Origin: Palsa-744 sp963734815
Lineage (GTDB): Bacteria > Actinomycetota > Thermoleophilia > Solirubrobacterales > Solirubrobacteraceae
DNA: 64,000 nt
Assembly (NCBI GenBank): GCA_963734815.1
Contig: CAVTIH010000002.1
Span: 744,001-808,000, forward strand
Direction: 5' to 3'
Part shown: positions 10,513 through 20,432 of the stretch, one piece after another
How the letters are laid out: each line of letters opens with the position of its first letter
How positions within the stretch are numbered: position 1 is the stretch's first letter
Notes under the pieces: model-generated
Told to the model about the DNA's origin: nothing
The model's input: only the letters and a program-made list of their open reading frames with translations
Database searches by the model: none
Translations under genes and position numbers: made by a program

Positions 10513-12726
10513 GTGCCCACTCTTGCGGCTGCCCTTACTCCCCGGCGTGCCCGGATACTGCTGGCGGTAGCCGCGGCTGTCGTGGCGCTCGCTGGGCTTG
10601 TCAGCCTGGGGGTTGTCAAGCACCTGAGCCCCCTGGGCATCACCAACCCGAGCTCCGAAAGCGGGCAAGCCGACGCCCTGATCGGGCACGCCACCGGCTA
10701 CGAGTCACCGCCGGGCATAGTCGCCCTGCTCGATCTGGGGCCGCCCGGCCACCACCGCAAAGGGTCGACAGCCGCGGTGATGGAAGGCCTGGCACGCGGG
10801 TTCAAGATCCATAAGCTCCAAGAAGCGATCGAACGCGACCACGACGTGGGGGAAGTGCAGAGCGCGCTCGACGTCGGCACCGCGGTCACCTCCCGCAACG
10901 AATCGCTTAATTATCTCACGGTGCGCTTCCGCCCGGCCTCCGAACAGGCGCACGACGAAATGGCGAGCCGACTGGCCCAACGCCTGGGCCACTGGCCGGG
11001 GCTGAAACTCGGGGGAGCCGACATCGGAGCCCCACAGTCCAACGAAGTGCTCGAACAGGACCTCCGGCGCGGGACGCTGCTCTCCTTCCCGATCCTGCTG
11101 CTGCTCGCGATCTGGTTCTTTCGCGGGGTGGTCGCCGCGTTGCTGCCGGTGATGCTGGGTGCCATCGCGATCGCGCTCACGCGCGCCGGTCTGCTCGCTG
11201 CCACACACTTCATACCGATCTCCGGTCTGGTGACCGGCATCGTCTCGGCGCTCGCCCTCGGCCTGGGGATCGACTACAGCCTGTTGATCGTCTCTCGCTT
11301 CCGCGAGGAGCTGGTCCGCAGCCCCAATGTGCACGCTGCCGTCGTTCGCGCGATGGCCACCGCCGGCCGTACGGTGCTGTTCAGCGCCTCATCGCTGGTG
11401 GTGACGATGGCGTCACTGCTGGTGATACCCCAGCAGTTCTTCTATTCGATGGGTATCGGCGGGATGATGACAACGCTGCTGGTGGCCGTCGCCGCGCTCA
11501 CCGTGATGCCGGCGCTGCTGCTGCTGCTGGGTCCGCGCGTCAATTCGCTTTCGCCGAAATGGCTGCAGCGCTCGGCCGACACCATCGCCAGACCGGTCCT
11601 CGACGGCCGCTGGTACCGGCTGGCCACAGCCGTGATGCGGCGGCCGGTGACCGTCGCGGTATGCGCATGCGCGTTCATGCTGCTCCTGGCCGCACCCGTG
11701 CTCGGCATCAACTTCTCCGCCATCGGCACCGCGACGGCACTGCCGACCTCCACCAGCACGCGCCAGGTCGGCGACACGATCGAAGCCAACTTCAAGCTCG
11801 ACCCCGAACACGCGATCGAGGTAGTGACCGCCCACGCCACCAACAGCCAGCTCCACAGCTATCACCGCATCCTGGAACGCCTCCCGAACGAGGTCGCCCA
11901 CACGTTCTTCCAGCACTTCAAACGGCATGTGGCAGTGATGTACATCAACCCTGCCGGAGATCTCGCCGGCGCACGTGCGCAGACGCTGGTGAAGCGGATC
12001 CGCAACCTGCCGGTGCCATTCGAGCGCAAGGTGGGTGGACCCACCGCGAGCTTCATCGACCTGAAAGCGCTGATGGGCAGCAACCTGGTGTTTTTGTTGA
12101 TTTACGTCGCGCTCACCACTGGCCTGACGGTGTTCCTGCTCACCGGCTCGGTCGTGCTGCCGCCCAAGACAGTGCTGATGAACATGCTCTCGGTCACAGC
12201 CGCAATCGGGGTGATGGTGCTGGTGTTCCAAGACTCTTCGAACCTCGGTGCGATCGCAATCATCCAGCCGGTGCTGGTGATCGCGATCGCGTGGGGCCTC
12301 TCCACCGACTACGGCGTGTTCCTGCTCGACCGCATCCGCGAGATCCACGAGGACGGCGCCAGCAATGAGGACGCAATCGCGCTGGGCCTGGAGCGCACCG
12401 GCCGGATCACCACCACCGCCGCGTTGCTGCTGTGCGTGGCGATCGGCGCGCTGGTCACCTCGCGCCTGCCCAACGCCCGCGAGCTGGCCCTCGGGGTGGT
12501 GGTGTCGGTGCTGCTCGACGCAACCGTCGTGCGGGCGCTGCTGGCGCCGGCGCTGATGCGTCTGCTGGGGGAGGCCAACTGGTGGGCGCCCGCGCCCGTG
12601 CGCAAGCTGCATCGCCGTCTCACGCGCCGATCGCGATCGGCGCCGGCATACTTCCCCGAGGCCGACCACCAGCCGCCGGCAACGCAGCCGGCGAGCCAGC
12701 AGCCCGCGCCCGAACGCGTCGGCTGA
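10513..12726 (+). CDS. MMPL/RND-family transporter
   Basis: 737 residues starting with GTG. After a cytoplasmic stub there is one membrane helix (about residues 14-36), an extracytoplasmic domain, and a bundle of helices containing GLGIDYSLLIVSRF (about residue 250). The pattern repeats after a second large loop with WGLSTDYGVFLLDR (about residue 594). Internally duplicated halves with a buried Asp-Tyr motif are typical of MMPL proteins, which export lipids and polyketide-derived molecules using the proton gradient. The gene is divergent from the PKS across a shared control region, so export of the PKS product is a reasonable inference; substrate not visible. The C-terminus is Pro/Gln-rich and cytoplasmic. 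The first ten codons overlap a GC-rich stretch, so a slightly later start is possible. Confidence 0.85.
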   Translation: MPTLAAALTPRRARILLAVAAAVVALAGLVSLGVVKHLSPLGITNPSSESGQADALIGHATGYESPPGIVALLDLGPPGHHRKGSTAAVMEGLARGFKIHKLQEAIERDHDVGEVQSALDVGTAVTSRNESLNYLTVRFRPASEQAHDEMASRLAQRLGHWPGLKLGGADIGAPQSNEVLEQDLRRGTLLSFPILLLLAIWFFRGVVAALLPVMLGAIAIALTRAGLLAATHFIPISGLVTGIVSALALGLGIDYSLLIVSRFREELVRSPNVHAAVVRAMATAGRTVLFSASSLVVTMASLLVIPQQFFYSMGIGGMMTTLLVAVAALTVMPALLLLLGPRVNSLSPKWLQRSADTIARPVLDGRWYRLATAVMRRPVTVAVCACAFMLLLAAPVLGINFSAIGTATALPTSTSTRQVGDTIEANFKLDPEHAIEVVTAHATNSQLHSYHRILERLPNEVAHTFFQHFKRHVAVMYINPAGDLAGARAQTLVKRIRNLPVPFERKVGGPTASFIDLKALMGSNLVFLLIYVALTTGLTVFLLTGSVVLPPKTVLMNMLSVTAAIGVMVLVFQDSSNLGAIAIIQPVLVIAIAWGLSTDYGVFLLDRIREIHEDGASNEDAIALGLERTGRITTTAALLLCVAIGALVTSRLPNARELALGVVVSVLLDATVVRALLAPALMRLLGEANWWAPAPVRKLHRRLTRRSRSAPAYFPEADHQPPATQPASQQPAPERVG

Positions 12727-12832
12727 GCCATAGCGCCGCCGACGGCTCTCCCACGGGGCTGCCGGGCTCGATATACGCGGTCCGGGTGCCGGGGGAGGCG
12801 GGGCAGTAAGTAGTCCCGCAGTCCACACGATC

Positions 12833-12860
12833 ATCTCCAGGCCGTTGTCGGCCCGGAGAT
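12833..12860. terminator. Hairpin, candidate bidirectional terminator
   Basis: ATCTCC(A)GGCC and GGCC(C)GGAGAT form a stem of six plus four pairs around a GTTGTC loop, between the convergent transporter gene and the small secreted-protein gene. A short T-containing stretch (ACTTTG) follows on the plus strand, but no long U-tract. Confidence 0.45.
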
Positions 12861-12871
12861 ACTTTGTGTAG

Positions 12872-12946
12872 GCGGAGCCTCCACGCGCTCCCCGCCCTCA
12901 TGCAACAGCCGTTCGCCCTCTGAGCTTCCCGTCAGAGAGGCTCCGC
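12872..12946. repeat. Nested inverted repeat in the convergent spacer
   Basis: A perfect 10-base inverted repeat, GCGGAGCCTC (12872-12881) and GAGGCTCCGC (12937-12946), encloses a smaller hairpin CTCTGA/TCAGAG (12918-12937). It would fold into a long stem in RNA from either strand. It may help stop transcription; no other role is evident. Confidence 0.4.
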
Positions 12947-12981
12947 ACGGGGCCCTTGTTCAAGGCTCCCTCCGCGCGACC

Positions 12982-13539
12982 TCATTCAATGTATTTGCCA
13001 GTCAACGTGACGGTGAGTTTGTAGGTTCTGCGATTCAACGTACCCGCCAGTTTGATACCGAGGTTCTTGGCGTGCGTGAATTCTTCGGTGCCACTCACAC
13101 TCAAGATCTGGCCGCTGAAGCCTGACTGCGCACCCGACACGTGGTAGTGGCCGGTGCCGGCGCCCCGCACCGTTCCCTTGCGGTGCTCGTCACCCATGTG
13201 CCCGTTGTTGTAAATAGTAAAGCTGGCGAGGGCAAGCGAGCCATTCTTCAGGGTCAGATCGAATGAGACACTACCGTTGATCTGCCCGCTCACCTCCTGG
13301 CCGTTGGCCTTGATCGTGTTGCCCGTGATACTGGAGACGCTCATCACCATCGTCTGGTGGACACTCTTCACCGCGGACCCACCCGCCGCCCGAGCCGTGG
13401 GAGGCCGACCACCGGCCGCGCCGACGGCAGACGCGCTGGCGAGAGCGATCGGCGTGGCGGCACCCGCTACGCCGCCGCATGCGAGCACACCAACCATCAG
13501 GCGGCGCACACGAGCTGCGCTAGACATCTTCTCGAGACT
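12982..13539 (-). CDS. Small secreted beta-rich protein of unknown function
   Basis: 185 residues. GTG at 13539 is chosen because AAGGAGG ends six bases upstream; an in-frame ATG further upstream would overlap that site. The N-terminus has Arg residues followed by a hydrophobic stretch ending around ALASASA, a signal peptide for Sec export. The mature part is rich in Gly, Thr and Ser with alternating hydrophobic residues (GQINGSVSFDLTLKNG, GTGHYHVSG, GKYIE at the end). This suggests a single beta-barrel, loosely like calycin or dirigent/allene-oxide-cyclase folds, but I do not recognise the family. It stands alone, co-directional with and downstream of the four-gene secreted-protein operon, with 146 bases between them. 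Confidence 0.75.
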   Translation of the reverse strand, partial: SLEKMSSAARVRRLMVGVLACGGVAGAATPIALASASAVGAAGGRPPTARAAGGSAVKSVHQTMVMSVSSITGNTIKANGQEVSGQINGSVSFDLTLKNGSLALASFTIYNNGHMGDEHRKGTVRGAGTGHYHVSGAQSGFSGQILSVSGTEEFTHAKNLGIKLAGTLNRRTYKLTVTLTGKYIE

Positions 13540-13685
13540 CACAACTGACCTCCTTGAGCTTGATTGCGACAATCCTCACCCACCATACCGGCCACCCATC
13601 ACGGTAGGCTCCGCACCCAACGACATTCCAGGGCCCTACTGCAGAAAACCTTCCGTCGATGTCATGACGTCGTGACAAACGGCGT

Positions 13686-16478
13686 TTAGGCACGACGCCT
13701 GGTGGCGTGCCTGGGAGCATGGCTGCGGCGGTGTGCCCGCGTATCGTGGACGGACCGGCGCGCGGTGTGCCCGGCAGCTGGGCACCCGTGGGCCACTGCG
13801 AGCTTGGTAGTCCGGTTCAGCTTCGCTCCGGTGTGAGCGATGAACGCGTAGGCGAGCGTGAGGTGGCGCTTACAGAGGTTGGTGGTCGCACCGAGCACCG
13901 AGTGGCGTCCCCGAGGCAGGTCGATCACGATCGAGGAGAGCGGCACGTCGGGGAGCGCTTCGAACACCGCGCTGGTGATGCCCTGCTTGGAGATCAGGAA
14001 CTTGCCCGTCAGCTGATCGGTGATGCCGTCACCTTTCAGCATCAGCTCCAGCCGCGGAAACAGCCCCGATCCACTCACCAGGTAGACCTGCCCGATGAGC
14101 GGGCTTGGAAGGATTGTGGTGGTCACCTTGGCGGTGCCCACCACCGCATCCGATGGACACTCAGTCGGGCTCTGCGCGAACCGTTCGGCGTTGCAGGTCT
14201 GCTGGATGGCGTCGAGGCGGCCACGCACCGCGCGGGGCAGTTCGATGCTCAGCTTGCTGGCTCTCGCCTGTCCAGCGGGAAATGTCATCGTCATATCCAG
14301 CCCGACGCCGTCCGCCCGCGAGCCGGGCGCTTCCGCGGTGGCGGCCAGGGTCGGCGCGAACGGGAGGCTCGCACACCCGGTGACCTGAAACGGAGTCGCC
14401 AGGGCAACGGTCGCGCCGGCCGTGGATCCGACAGTCCCGGTGATCTGCTGCGCGGCGCAGCTGGTCGGATTCACCATGAAGCCCCCCGCCGGGTCGACCG
14501 TCAGATCGACGCTCTTGATCCGCAGCGGCACGCCACCGAGGATCGTGGGAAGGGGTTCGACCGAGACCGACACGCTGGCCGTCGCCAGGTCGACGTCGAT
14601 GCCCCCGCGCACCACGACCGTGCCTAGATTGAACGGGCCGGCCACTGCCGCAAGCGCGATCGCTATGCCGTACGGTGCGCCGCCGTACGGACCGGTCAGA
14701 TAGACGTGACCGCTGAGGTGGTTGGGAGCCGAGCCCGCGCCGTCGCCGATCGTGACCGTACCAATTTCGCTGGCCGGCGGACACGCGCCTGTCGCGGCTT
14801 CGCCGTCGCCGCAGAGCGCAACCGAGGCGATGTTCGCCAGCAACCCCGGGGGCAGGGTCAGGCCGAAGTTCTTTATGTACTGCTGCCCATCCGTGCGCGT
14901 CAGCTGCAGCGAGAAGCCGCTCTGGCGGCCGGCCGTCGAGCTCACGCTGCCCACCTTGAGCGAGGGCGCGAACTGTCCGCCACACGCTTCGTCGATCGCA
15001 AAGCTGCTCGAGCGGGTGACCTGCGCTCCAGATTCGGTGGCCGAGTAGGGCGTCAGGCCCGAGGTCGCTTCGAGCTCGCCGCAGGCCAGGGGAGTGGCGA
15101 TCGCCGCTCGCGGTCCCCCCCAGAGGTAGAGCTTCAGAGCGCTGATCGGCAAGTCGGGCACATCGTCCAGCGTCAATGTGAGTTGGCCGTTGGTGGTTTG
15201 CGCGCGAAGCTGGCCCGCCAGCTTCAGCTCCACCCCGTCCGCTTCGCCGGCCAAATAGACGCCCAGCACGCCGTCGAACGGGATGGTGGTTGGCTGCGCG
15301 ATGTAGATCGCGCCCTGCATCGCGTTGGACAGCAGCGGCGATTGCACTTCGAAGGAGCCAACCTTGGAGTCGTTGGGGCAGCTGGGCGGAGCTTCTTCGC
15401 CGAGGCCGATCTGAGTGAGCCCACAGCCCGCGAGCCCACTGGCCATCGAGGGGTTGATCGACATGCCGGTCGGCAGGGCAACCGCGATTTCCCGCAAGCT
15501 CGCCGCCGCCAACCCGCTGGGATCGCTGTTGTACGGCATCCCCACTTCGACCGCCAGTCCCGTGGGCGTGTCGGCGGCGGCCGATTCCGGCCGAACAGCG
15601 ACGGTTGGATCGAATTCCAGCTGTTCACAGCCCCGCAGTCCGCCGGGCATCCCGTCGGAGCCTTCGGCGGTCGTCGACTGCTGTATGGGAGTGTTCGGCG
15701 CTTCCCAAGAGTCCACCGTGATGCTCGAGGTGAGCGGCTGGGTGCACGAGTCGGGCATCGTCAGGAAGGGCTCCAGTGGCGCGCTGGTGGGGCAATTGCC
15801 GCTCGATTTGCCGGATTCTTCGAGACAGTTTCCCCGAAAAGGATCGTGGCTCGGGTCGGCGGGGACCCCCCAGATCGTCACCGACAACCCGGTGATCGGC
15901 AGGTCCTGGCCGAGATCGTGCTGTTCCACCGTGAGGGCGTATTCGTTCGAGCTGTGCAGCTCTCCATTCACCACCTCCGGGACAACTCCCACCGCCCCGA
16001 ACTGATCGGCATGGCCGGGGGCGGGGACCAGGTTTGTAAGTGCCTCGTGGAGCTTGAGGCCGGGGCCGTACACCGCGATCAGGCCGATCTGCGTGTCCAC
16101 CGGACAGTTGTTGGTCAGCAGAGAGCCGCTCTCGAACACCGCCATCGGGCACTGCGGCACAGCGTTGGCGTCGCCGATCAAACCCGGCGGCAATGAGATG
16201 TCGATGTCCTTGACCGACCCTTCGGGCTCTGGTTCCAGTTCGGAGTTGAGGACGGAGTTGAATTCCTCCTCAACCGTAATCTGGTAGGGATGCGAACCGG
16301 CCTGAAGATCGGGCGGTCCCAATGTTTCGGCGGTTTCGGGCGCGGTCGCGGGCGCCTGCTGAAATGACGCCCGAAACGACTTCAGGCCAAATGCCGCGGA
16401 GGCCGCCGCGGGCGCCACCGCACAACCGGAGAGAGCGAGACAGGCGCACAGCACCCACCGTAGCGAACGGTCGATCAT
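13686..16478 (-). CDS. Large secreted repeat protein, possible lipoprotein (locus 1)
   Basis: 930 residues. ATG at 16478 overlaps the stop of the preceding gene as ATGA, so translation is likely coupled. The N-terminus has a signal sequence with a lipobox-like LSGC (Cys19), followed by an alternative signal-peptidase I site after ASA. The body is built of repeated Ig-like or beta-sandwich units, each with a recurring LPPGL...C...CP...(I/V)G pattern, plus GPYGGAPYG and LTVDPAGGF segments. The C-terminal unit (KGDGIT, SKQGITS, LPRGRHS) matches the one in the protein at 45203-48781, so the two are paralogues. The tail is rich in His and Arg. Function unknown; the features fit a cell-envelope or matrix protein. 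It is the last gene of the operon. Confidence 0.8.
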   Translation of the reverse strand: MIDRSLRWVLCACLALSGCAVAPAAASAAFGLKSFRASFQQAPATAPETAETLGPPDLQAGSHPYQITVEEEFNSVLNSELEPEPEGSVKDIDISLPPGLIGDANAVPQCPMAVFESGSLLTNNCPVDTQIGLIAVYGPGLKLHEALTNLVPAPGHADQFGAVGVVPEVVNGELHSSNEYALTVEQHDLGQDLPITGLSVTIWGVPADPSHDPFRGNCLEESGKSSGNCPTSAPLEPFLTMPDSCTQPLTSSITVDSWEAPNTPIQQSTTAEGSDGMPGGLRGCEQLEFDPTVAVRPESAAADTPTGLAVEVGMPYNSDPSGLAAASLREIAVALPTGMSINPSMASGLAGCGLTQIGLGEEAPPSCPNDSKVGSFEVQSPLLSNAMQGAIYIAQPTTIPFDGVLGVYLAGEADGVELKLAGQLRAQTTNGQLTLTLDDVPDLPISALKLYLWGGPRAAIATPLACGELEATSGLTPYSATESGAQVTRSSSFAIDEACGGQFAPSLKVGSVSSTAGRQSGFSLQLTRTDGQQYIKNFGLTLPPGLLANIASVALCGDGEAATGACPPASEIGTVTIGDGAGSAPNHLSGHVYLTGPYGGAPYGIAIALAAVAGPFNLGTVVVRGGIDVDLATASVSVSVEPLPTILGGVPLRIKSVDLTVDPAGGFMVNPTSCAAQQITGTVGSTAGATVALATPFQVTGCASLPFAPTLAATAEAPGSRADGVGLDMTMTFPAGQARASKLSIELPRAVRGRLDAIQQTCNAERFAQSPTECPSDAVVGTAKVTTTILPSPLIGQVYLVSGSGLFPRLELMLKGDGITDQLTGKFLISKQGITSAVFEALPDVPLSSIVIDLPRGRHSVLGATTNLCKRHLTLAYAFIAHTGAKLNRTTKLAVAHGCPAAGHTARRSVHDTRAHRRSHAPRHATRRRA

Positions 16479-19400
16479 CTCGTCCCGCCTTGCCACGCCG
16501 CGGTGTGGCCGCCTGCCCTCGGGGCATGCGTCGTCGCCTTCCGCTTTTTGCGGGCGGCCCCGCGCCGGCCGCGGGGTCTCCTCGCCTTGTGGGCGCGATG
16601 ATCGGTCCTGGCTTTGTGCGTCACCTTCCTCGCCTTGTGTGGGCTCTTGGACGGCGCCGATGCGGGAGCCCCGGCCGGCTGTGCGGGGAGCGATTCGGCG
16701 CCCTGCGTTTCTTCGGTCGTGATTGCCAGCGGCGTCGGCGAAGCACCGATCGGACCCCGGCAACCTTCGCCCGAGCATGGGGCCGGCGAGGACACCGTGG
16801 GAAAGCCCCCGTCGACCCGGGCATCGTACATGTCGGAGTTTTCGTCCTGATCTTCGGGGACTAACCGCGAGCGCGTGGTGAAGAACACGTTGTCGCCGTT
16901 GGCGCTGGCGTCGGCCAGGGTGGCATCTTCGTCGCTGGTGCCAGATGAGATCAGGTGGATGACCCCGTCCTCGTACTCATAGACGTTCTGCTTGCCGTTG
17001 GAGGCGGCCGGCACCAGCTCGTCCCTGCTGTCGAAGAAGACGCGCTGGCCGTCTTCCGAGAGGTAGCGTGGAAGGCTCCCGGTGCGTTCGGAGGGCTTGG
17101 GCACGCTTGCGGGTCCGATCGGCCGCTCGCCGCTGGGGTTGCACGACACGCATCGCAACGTTTCGCCATCAGCGTCATAGAGGAACACCTCGGCGTCCGG
17201 ACCGCCGGTGTTGAGGTCGGTGTTGAGGTAACCCGTGAGCGGAGCAGTCGACATGAATGCGAGATGTTCGCCGTCGGCCGTCACCCGCGCCGTCAGTTCT
17301 CTGAAGGTGCTGGCCCAGTCGCCGCCGTCTTCGGAGTTGAGCGTGGCGATGAACGTGATCGCGCCGTCGCGGGCCAGGTACAGATTGTGTCCACCCGGGC
17401 TCGGCTGTCCCGCGCCCGGGATGGCGTGGCTCGTCAGACTCGCGCTGGCGACGAAGTACACGCTCGCGCCATCGTCGCCGATGCCGAGGACGCCTTCCAC
17501 GCCGGGGGCACCGCCAGCGTCGGGCGTGAGAACGGTCAGGCGATTGTCCGCGAAGCTGTATTCGTACAGGCCGCCGTTGTCGCCGGCTGCGTTGGTGAGC
17601 GCCGTTTCGTCGATGAAGAAGACCCGCGAGCCGTCGGGCGTTGCGGCCACGAACCGACCCGTCCCGTCGCCGAGCGAGGGCGTACGCTGCGAGGCGTTGA
17701 GTTGTACCGTCGTGGTGGCGTCTTCGCGCACATACAACTGGTTGTTGCCGTCGATCCAGAAGATGCGCGAGCCGTCGGCCGATACGACGTTGGGCAGCAT
17801 GTTCCTTTCGCCGCCTGCACCATAAGCGCTCGCCGCCGCCACTTCCCCGGGGCCCGGCAGAACGCTGACGAGCCGCAGGGCACCGGCGGTCCATTCATAC
17901 ACGCTCTCGGTACCCGCCGGTGCGCCGGGCGTGAGCCCTTCGCCGGCTTCGAAGACCACATGACGCATATCGCTGGAAGCTCCAACCGGCTGTACTTCGT
18001 AAGCTTCGCCGCCGGCGACGGGGTTGACAGGCGTGCCGTCGTTGATCAGCTGGTAGGTGCTGTCGCCCGCTTCACCGAGGTAGAGGTTGCCTACTTCCGG
18101 CAGCGCGCCCTGCGAGCCCTGCGCGGGCGGCAGGTGCCTCCAGGTAAAGACCCACGCCGTCAATTCGGAAGTGAATAGGTGAAAAGGCGGACCCGACAAT
18201 TCAAAATGCTGCTGCCCAACCAGCGCGGGCGAGATGGCATGCGTCGTCCAACCAGAGGGCCCGCGTGTTGAGAGATACTGCGTGGTGAGTGCTGAGCTTT
18301 GCGCGTCGCCGAAGGCGGCGTCCCCAACGTAGGTGATCGCCGAGCCGCTGGCCGCGCTCTCGCCGGCCGCATCGGTCGGTGGCTCCAGAAACCTACCATC
18401 GCCGCCGACGTCCGACCCGTTCTTGTCGGGCGGCGACACCAGCTCGTACACCCGGTTGTCCGGCAGCGAGAAGGCTTCATTAGGCGGATAGGTGGTGAAC
18501 CGGGTGGCGCCCGCAGTCACCGTGCCGAGCGCATTGGTGGCCACGATGCGGAAGTAATAGACGGTGTTCGCTTGCAAGTTCGCCACGTACACCGAAACGG
18601 GCCGCACGCCGCTTCCGGCCGCGAGCGTCGCTTCGGGCAGCGGCGCCTGCAAGCCGTATGCCGTGGTCGTGCCGTATTCGAAACGATAGGTCGTCTGGAA
18701 ATTTTCGGTACCGATCGTTGCGGTCAGGTCGGCGGCCGTGGCGGTCACGTTCGCCGCCGACTCTGCTTCGATGCTCACCGACCGGGTGGTCGTGAATGTC
18801 TCGTCGGGGCCATCCGTTGTCCCCAGCGAATTGACGGCCACCACGCGGAAGTGATACGCGGTGTCCGGGGTCAGCCCGGAGATGACGGATTCCGCGCCCC
18901 GCATGGAATCGGCTTCACCGATGTCTGTGCCGGGCGGCGCCGGCGCCGTGGACCCGTACGCAGTCGTCGATCCGTATTCGAAATAATAGTGCGTGTCCAC
19001 AAACTCCGGGTTTACGTCCGCTTCCAACCTGACACTCGTCGCGGTGGCGTTTGCATCCGTCTCGCCTTCCACTTCCGGAGCCTGCGGCGTCGCCGTCGTG
19101 AACGTCTGATCCGGGCCATCGGTGGTGCCCAGCGAATTGGTCGCCACCACCCGGAAGTTATAGATGGTGCCAGGGGCAAGTCCCGAGAGCGCCGCTTTGG
19201 CGGCGAGGACCTCGTCGGTGGCCCCGATGTCTGTGCCGGGCGGGAGCGGGACCTGTGTGCCGTACGCAGCGGTGGGGCCGTATTCGAAGAAATACTTGGT
19301 GTCGAGCCCGTTGGCGTTGATCGATGCTTCCAGGATCGCCTTGGCGGGGGTGACGCCAGTCGCATTCTCGCTGCCCGGCGCCACCGTCGGGGAAGCGGGG

Positions 19401-20428
19401 ACAGGTGGCACGAAAGCCGCCACCCGGTTGTCGGATTGGTCGACCACGTACAGCGCTCCGGGCTCGCCTGCACCGGCGAGGGTGACGTTTGGGTTGTAGG
19501 CCATCTGCGCGCCCTGACCCAGCGTGCCCGAATCGAAGTTGCCAAGCGATTCGCCGGTCGCCCCCCACTGGTCGATGCTGTAGCCGAGATCGACGTACAG
19601 CTCGCCGGTGGCCTGGTCAACGCCGAGACCCTCGCCGTTGGTACTGCCATCCACCCTCATGGGGGCGCCGCCGGCACGTGCCGCGGCGGTCCACTTCGTG
19701 GTTTCGCCCGAGCTGTTGATCAGGTACACGTCCCCGGCGCCGTCCACGGCGATCGCCCTTGTTTCGCTGTAGGTGTCGTTGAATTCCGTCATCAGCGCAC
19801 CGGCGCCGCTGAACTCGTAGACGACGTTGGCGGCGCTGTCGAGCACCCACAGGTCGCCCTCGCCGTCAACGGCCACACCGGTGACGGCCTGAAATGTCGT
19901 GCCGGCCGAGGGGCCGGTGATTGTGCCGAGCAACGAACCCGACGGGCTGAACTCGTCGATCACCTTGTTGGTCGCATCGCCCACGTAGACATCCCCTTGA
20001 CGCGGGCCGTTTGCGCTGTCGACCGCGACGCTCGTCGGGGCGCTGAGCTGGCCTGCGCCGCTGCCAGGGATGCCAGCCCGGCAGCCGCTCGTGCAGACCT
20101 CGAACGCACTGTTGCCGTCGGCCACCCCCCAGCCCCACGCGCTGATGAATTCGCCGGCGGCGCCGAACTGCTCTACGCGCGCGTTGCCGGTATCGGCGAC
20201 GTAGACGTCGCCGCTGGAGGGATCGAGCGTGGTCTGGTCGACCCCGATCCCCTGGGGAGCAGCGAGCTGGCCGTCGCCTGTGCCTTCGACGCCGAACGTG
20301 GTGGAGAAGTTCAGTTCGGCGTGCGCGGAGCTCGCTCCCAGCGCGAACGAGGCGATGAGCGCCGCGCCGGCGGCGAGCAACTGTACACGGGCCCTGCGCG
20401 CGGCCGTACCTGCACGAGACTTGATCAT
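16475..20428 (-). CDS. Giant secreted NHL / fibronectin-III-like / PD40 beta-propeller protein (locus 1)
   Basis: 1,317 residues. ATG at 20428 lies four bases after the previous stop, with GGAG eight bases upstream. Signal peptide ending near SSAHA. Residues about 40-350 are NHL-type repeats (GDVYVADTGNARVEQF, GDVYVGDATNKV). Residues about 353-646 hold three Fn3-like units, each with an FEYG(P/S/T)T start and a YxFRVVATNSLGTT end; two are nearly identical over long stretches. Residues about 660-1240 resemble TolB/PD40 propeller blades (ATPDGSRVFFIDE, YLSEDGQRVFF). The last ~55 residues are strongly basic (HKARK, RGRRGAARKKRK). NHL and PD40 domains usually bind proteins or sugars; no catalytic motif is seen. 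A paralogue is at 48781-52791. Likely exported and surface-retained (inference). Confidence 0.83.
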   Translation of the reverse strand: MIKSRAGTAARRARVQLLAAGAALIASFALGASSAHAELNFSTTFGVEGTGDGQLAAPQGIGVDQTTLDPSSGDVYVADTGNARVEQFGAAGEFISAWGWGVADGNSAFEVCTSGCRAGIPGSGAGQLSAPTSVAVDSANGPRQGDVYVGDATNKVIDEFSPSGSLLGTITGPSAGTTFQAVTGVAVDGEGDLWVLDSAANVVYEFSGAGALMTEFNDTYSETRAIAVDGAGDVYLINSSGETTKWTAAARAGGAPMRVDGSTNGEGLGVDQATGELYVDLGYSIDQWGATGESLGNFDSGTLGQGAQMAYNPNVTLAGAGEPGALYVVDQSDNRVAAFVPPVPASPTVAPGSENATGVTPAKAILEASINANGLDTKYFFEYGPTAAYGTQVPLPPGTDIGATDEVLAAKAALSGLAPGTIYNFRVVATNSLGTTDGPDQTFTTATPQAPEVEGETDANATATSVRLEADVNPEFVDTHYYFEYGSTTAYGSTAPAPPGTDIGEADSMRGAESVISGLTPDTAYHFRVVAVNSLGTTDGPDETFTTTRSVSIEAESAANVTATAADLTATIGTENFQTTYRFEYGTTTAYGLQAPLPEATLAAGSGVRPVSVYVANLQANTVYYFRIVATNALGTVTAGATRFTTYPPNEAFSLPDNRVYELVSPPDKNGSDVGGDGRFLEPPTDAAGESAASGSAITYVGDAAFGDAQSSALTTQYLSTRGPSGWTTHAISPALVGQQHFELSGPPFHLFTSELTAWVFTWRHLPPAQGSQGALPEVGNLYLGEAGDSTYQLINDGTPVNPVAGGEAYEVQPVGASSDMRHVVFEAGEGLTPGAPAGTESVYEWTAGALRLVSVLPGPGEVAAASAYGAGGERNMLPNVVSADGSRIFWIDGNNQLYVREDATTTVQLNASQRTPSLGDGTGRFVAATPDGSRVFFIDETALTNAAGDNGGLYEYSFADNRLTVLTPDAGGAPGVEGVLGIGDDGASVYFVASASLTSHAIPGAGQPSPGGHNLYLARDGAITFIATLNSEDGGDWASTFRELTARVTADGEHLAFMSTAPLTGYLNTDLNTGGPDAEVFLYDADGETLRCVSCNPSGERPIGPASVPKPSERTGSLPRYLSEDGQRVFFDSRDELVPAASNGKQNVYEYEDGVIHLISSGTSDEDATLADASANGDNVFFTTRSRLVPEDQDENSDMYDARVDGGFPTVSSPAPCSGEGCRGPIGASPTPLAITTEETQGAESLPAQPAGAPASAPSKSPHKARKVTHKARTDHRAHKARRPRGRRGAARKKRKATTHAPRAGGHTAAWQGGTR

Positions 20429-20432
20429 CCCG

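Noticed and set aside
11413..12834. Minus-strand open frame of 473 codons opposite the MMPL gene
   Set aside because: His/Arg/Gln-rich composition without motifs; the plus strand holds a clear transporter.
13686..16778. N-terminal extension of the locus 1 repeat protein to 16778
   Set aside because: It would place the signal sequence 100 residues inside the protein and overlap the preceding gene by 300 bases; the ATGA-coupled start is better.
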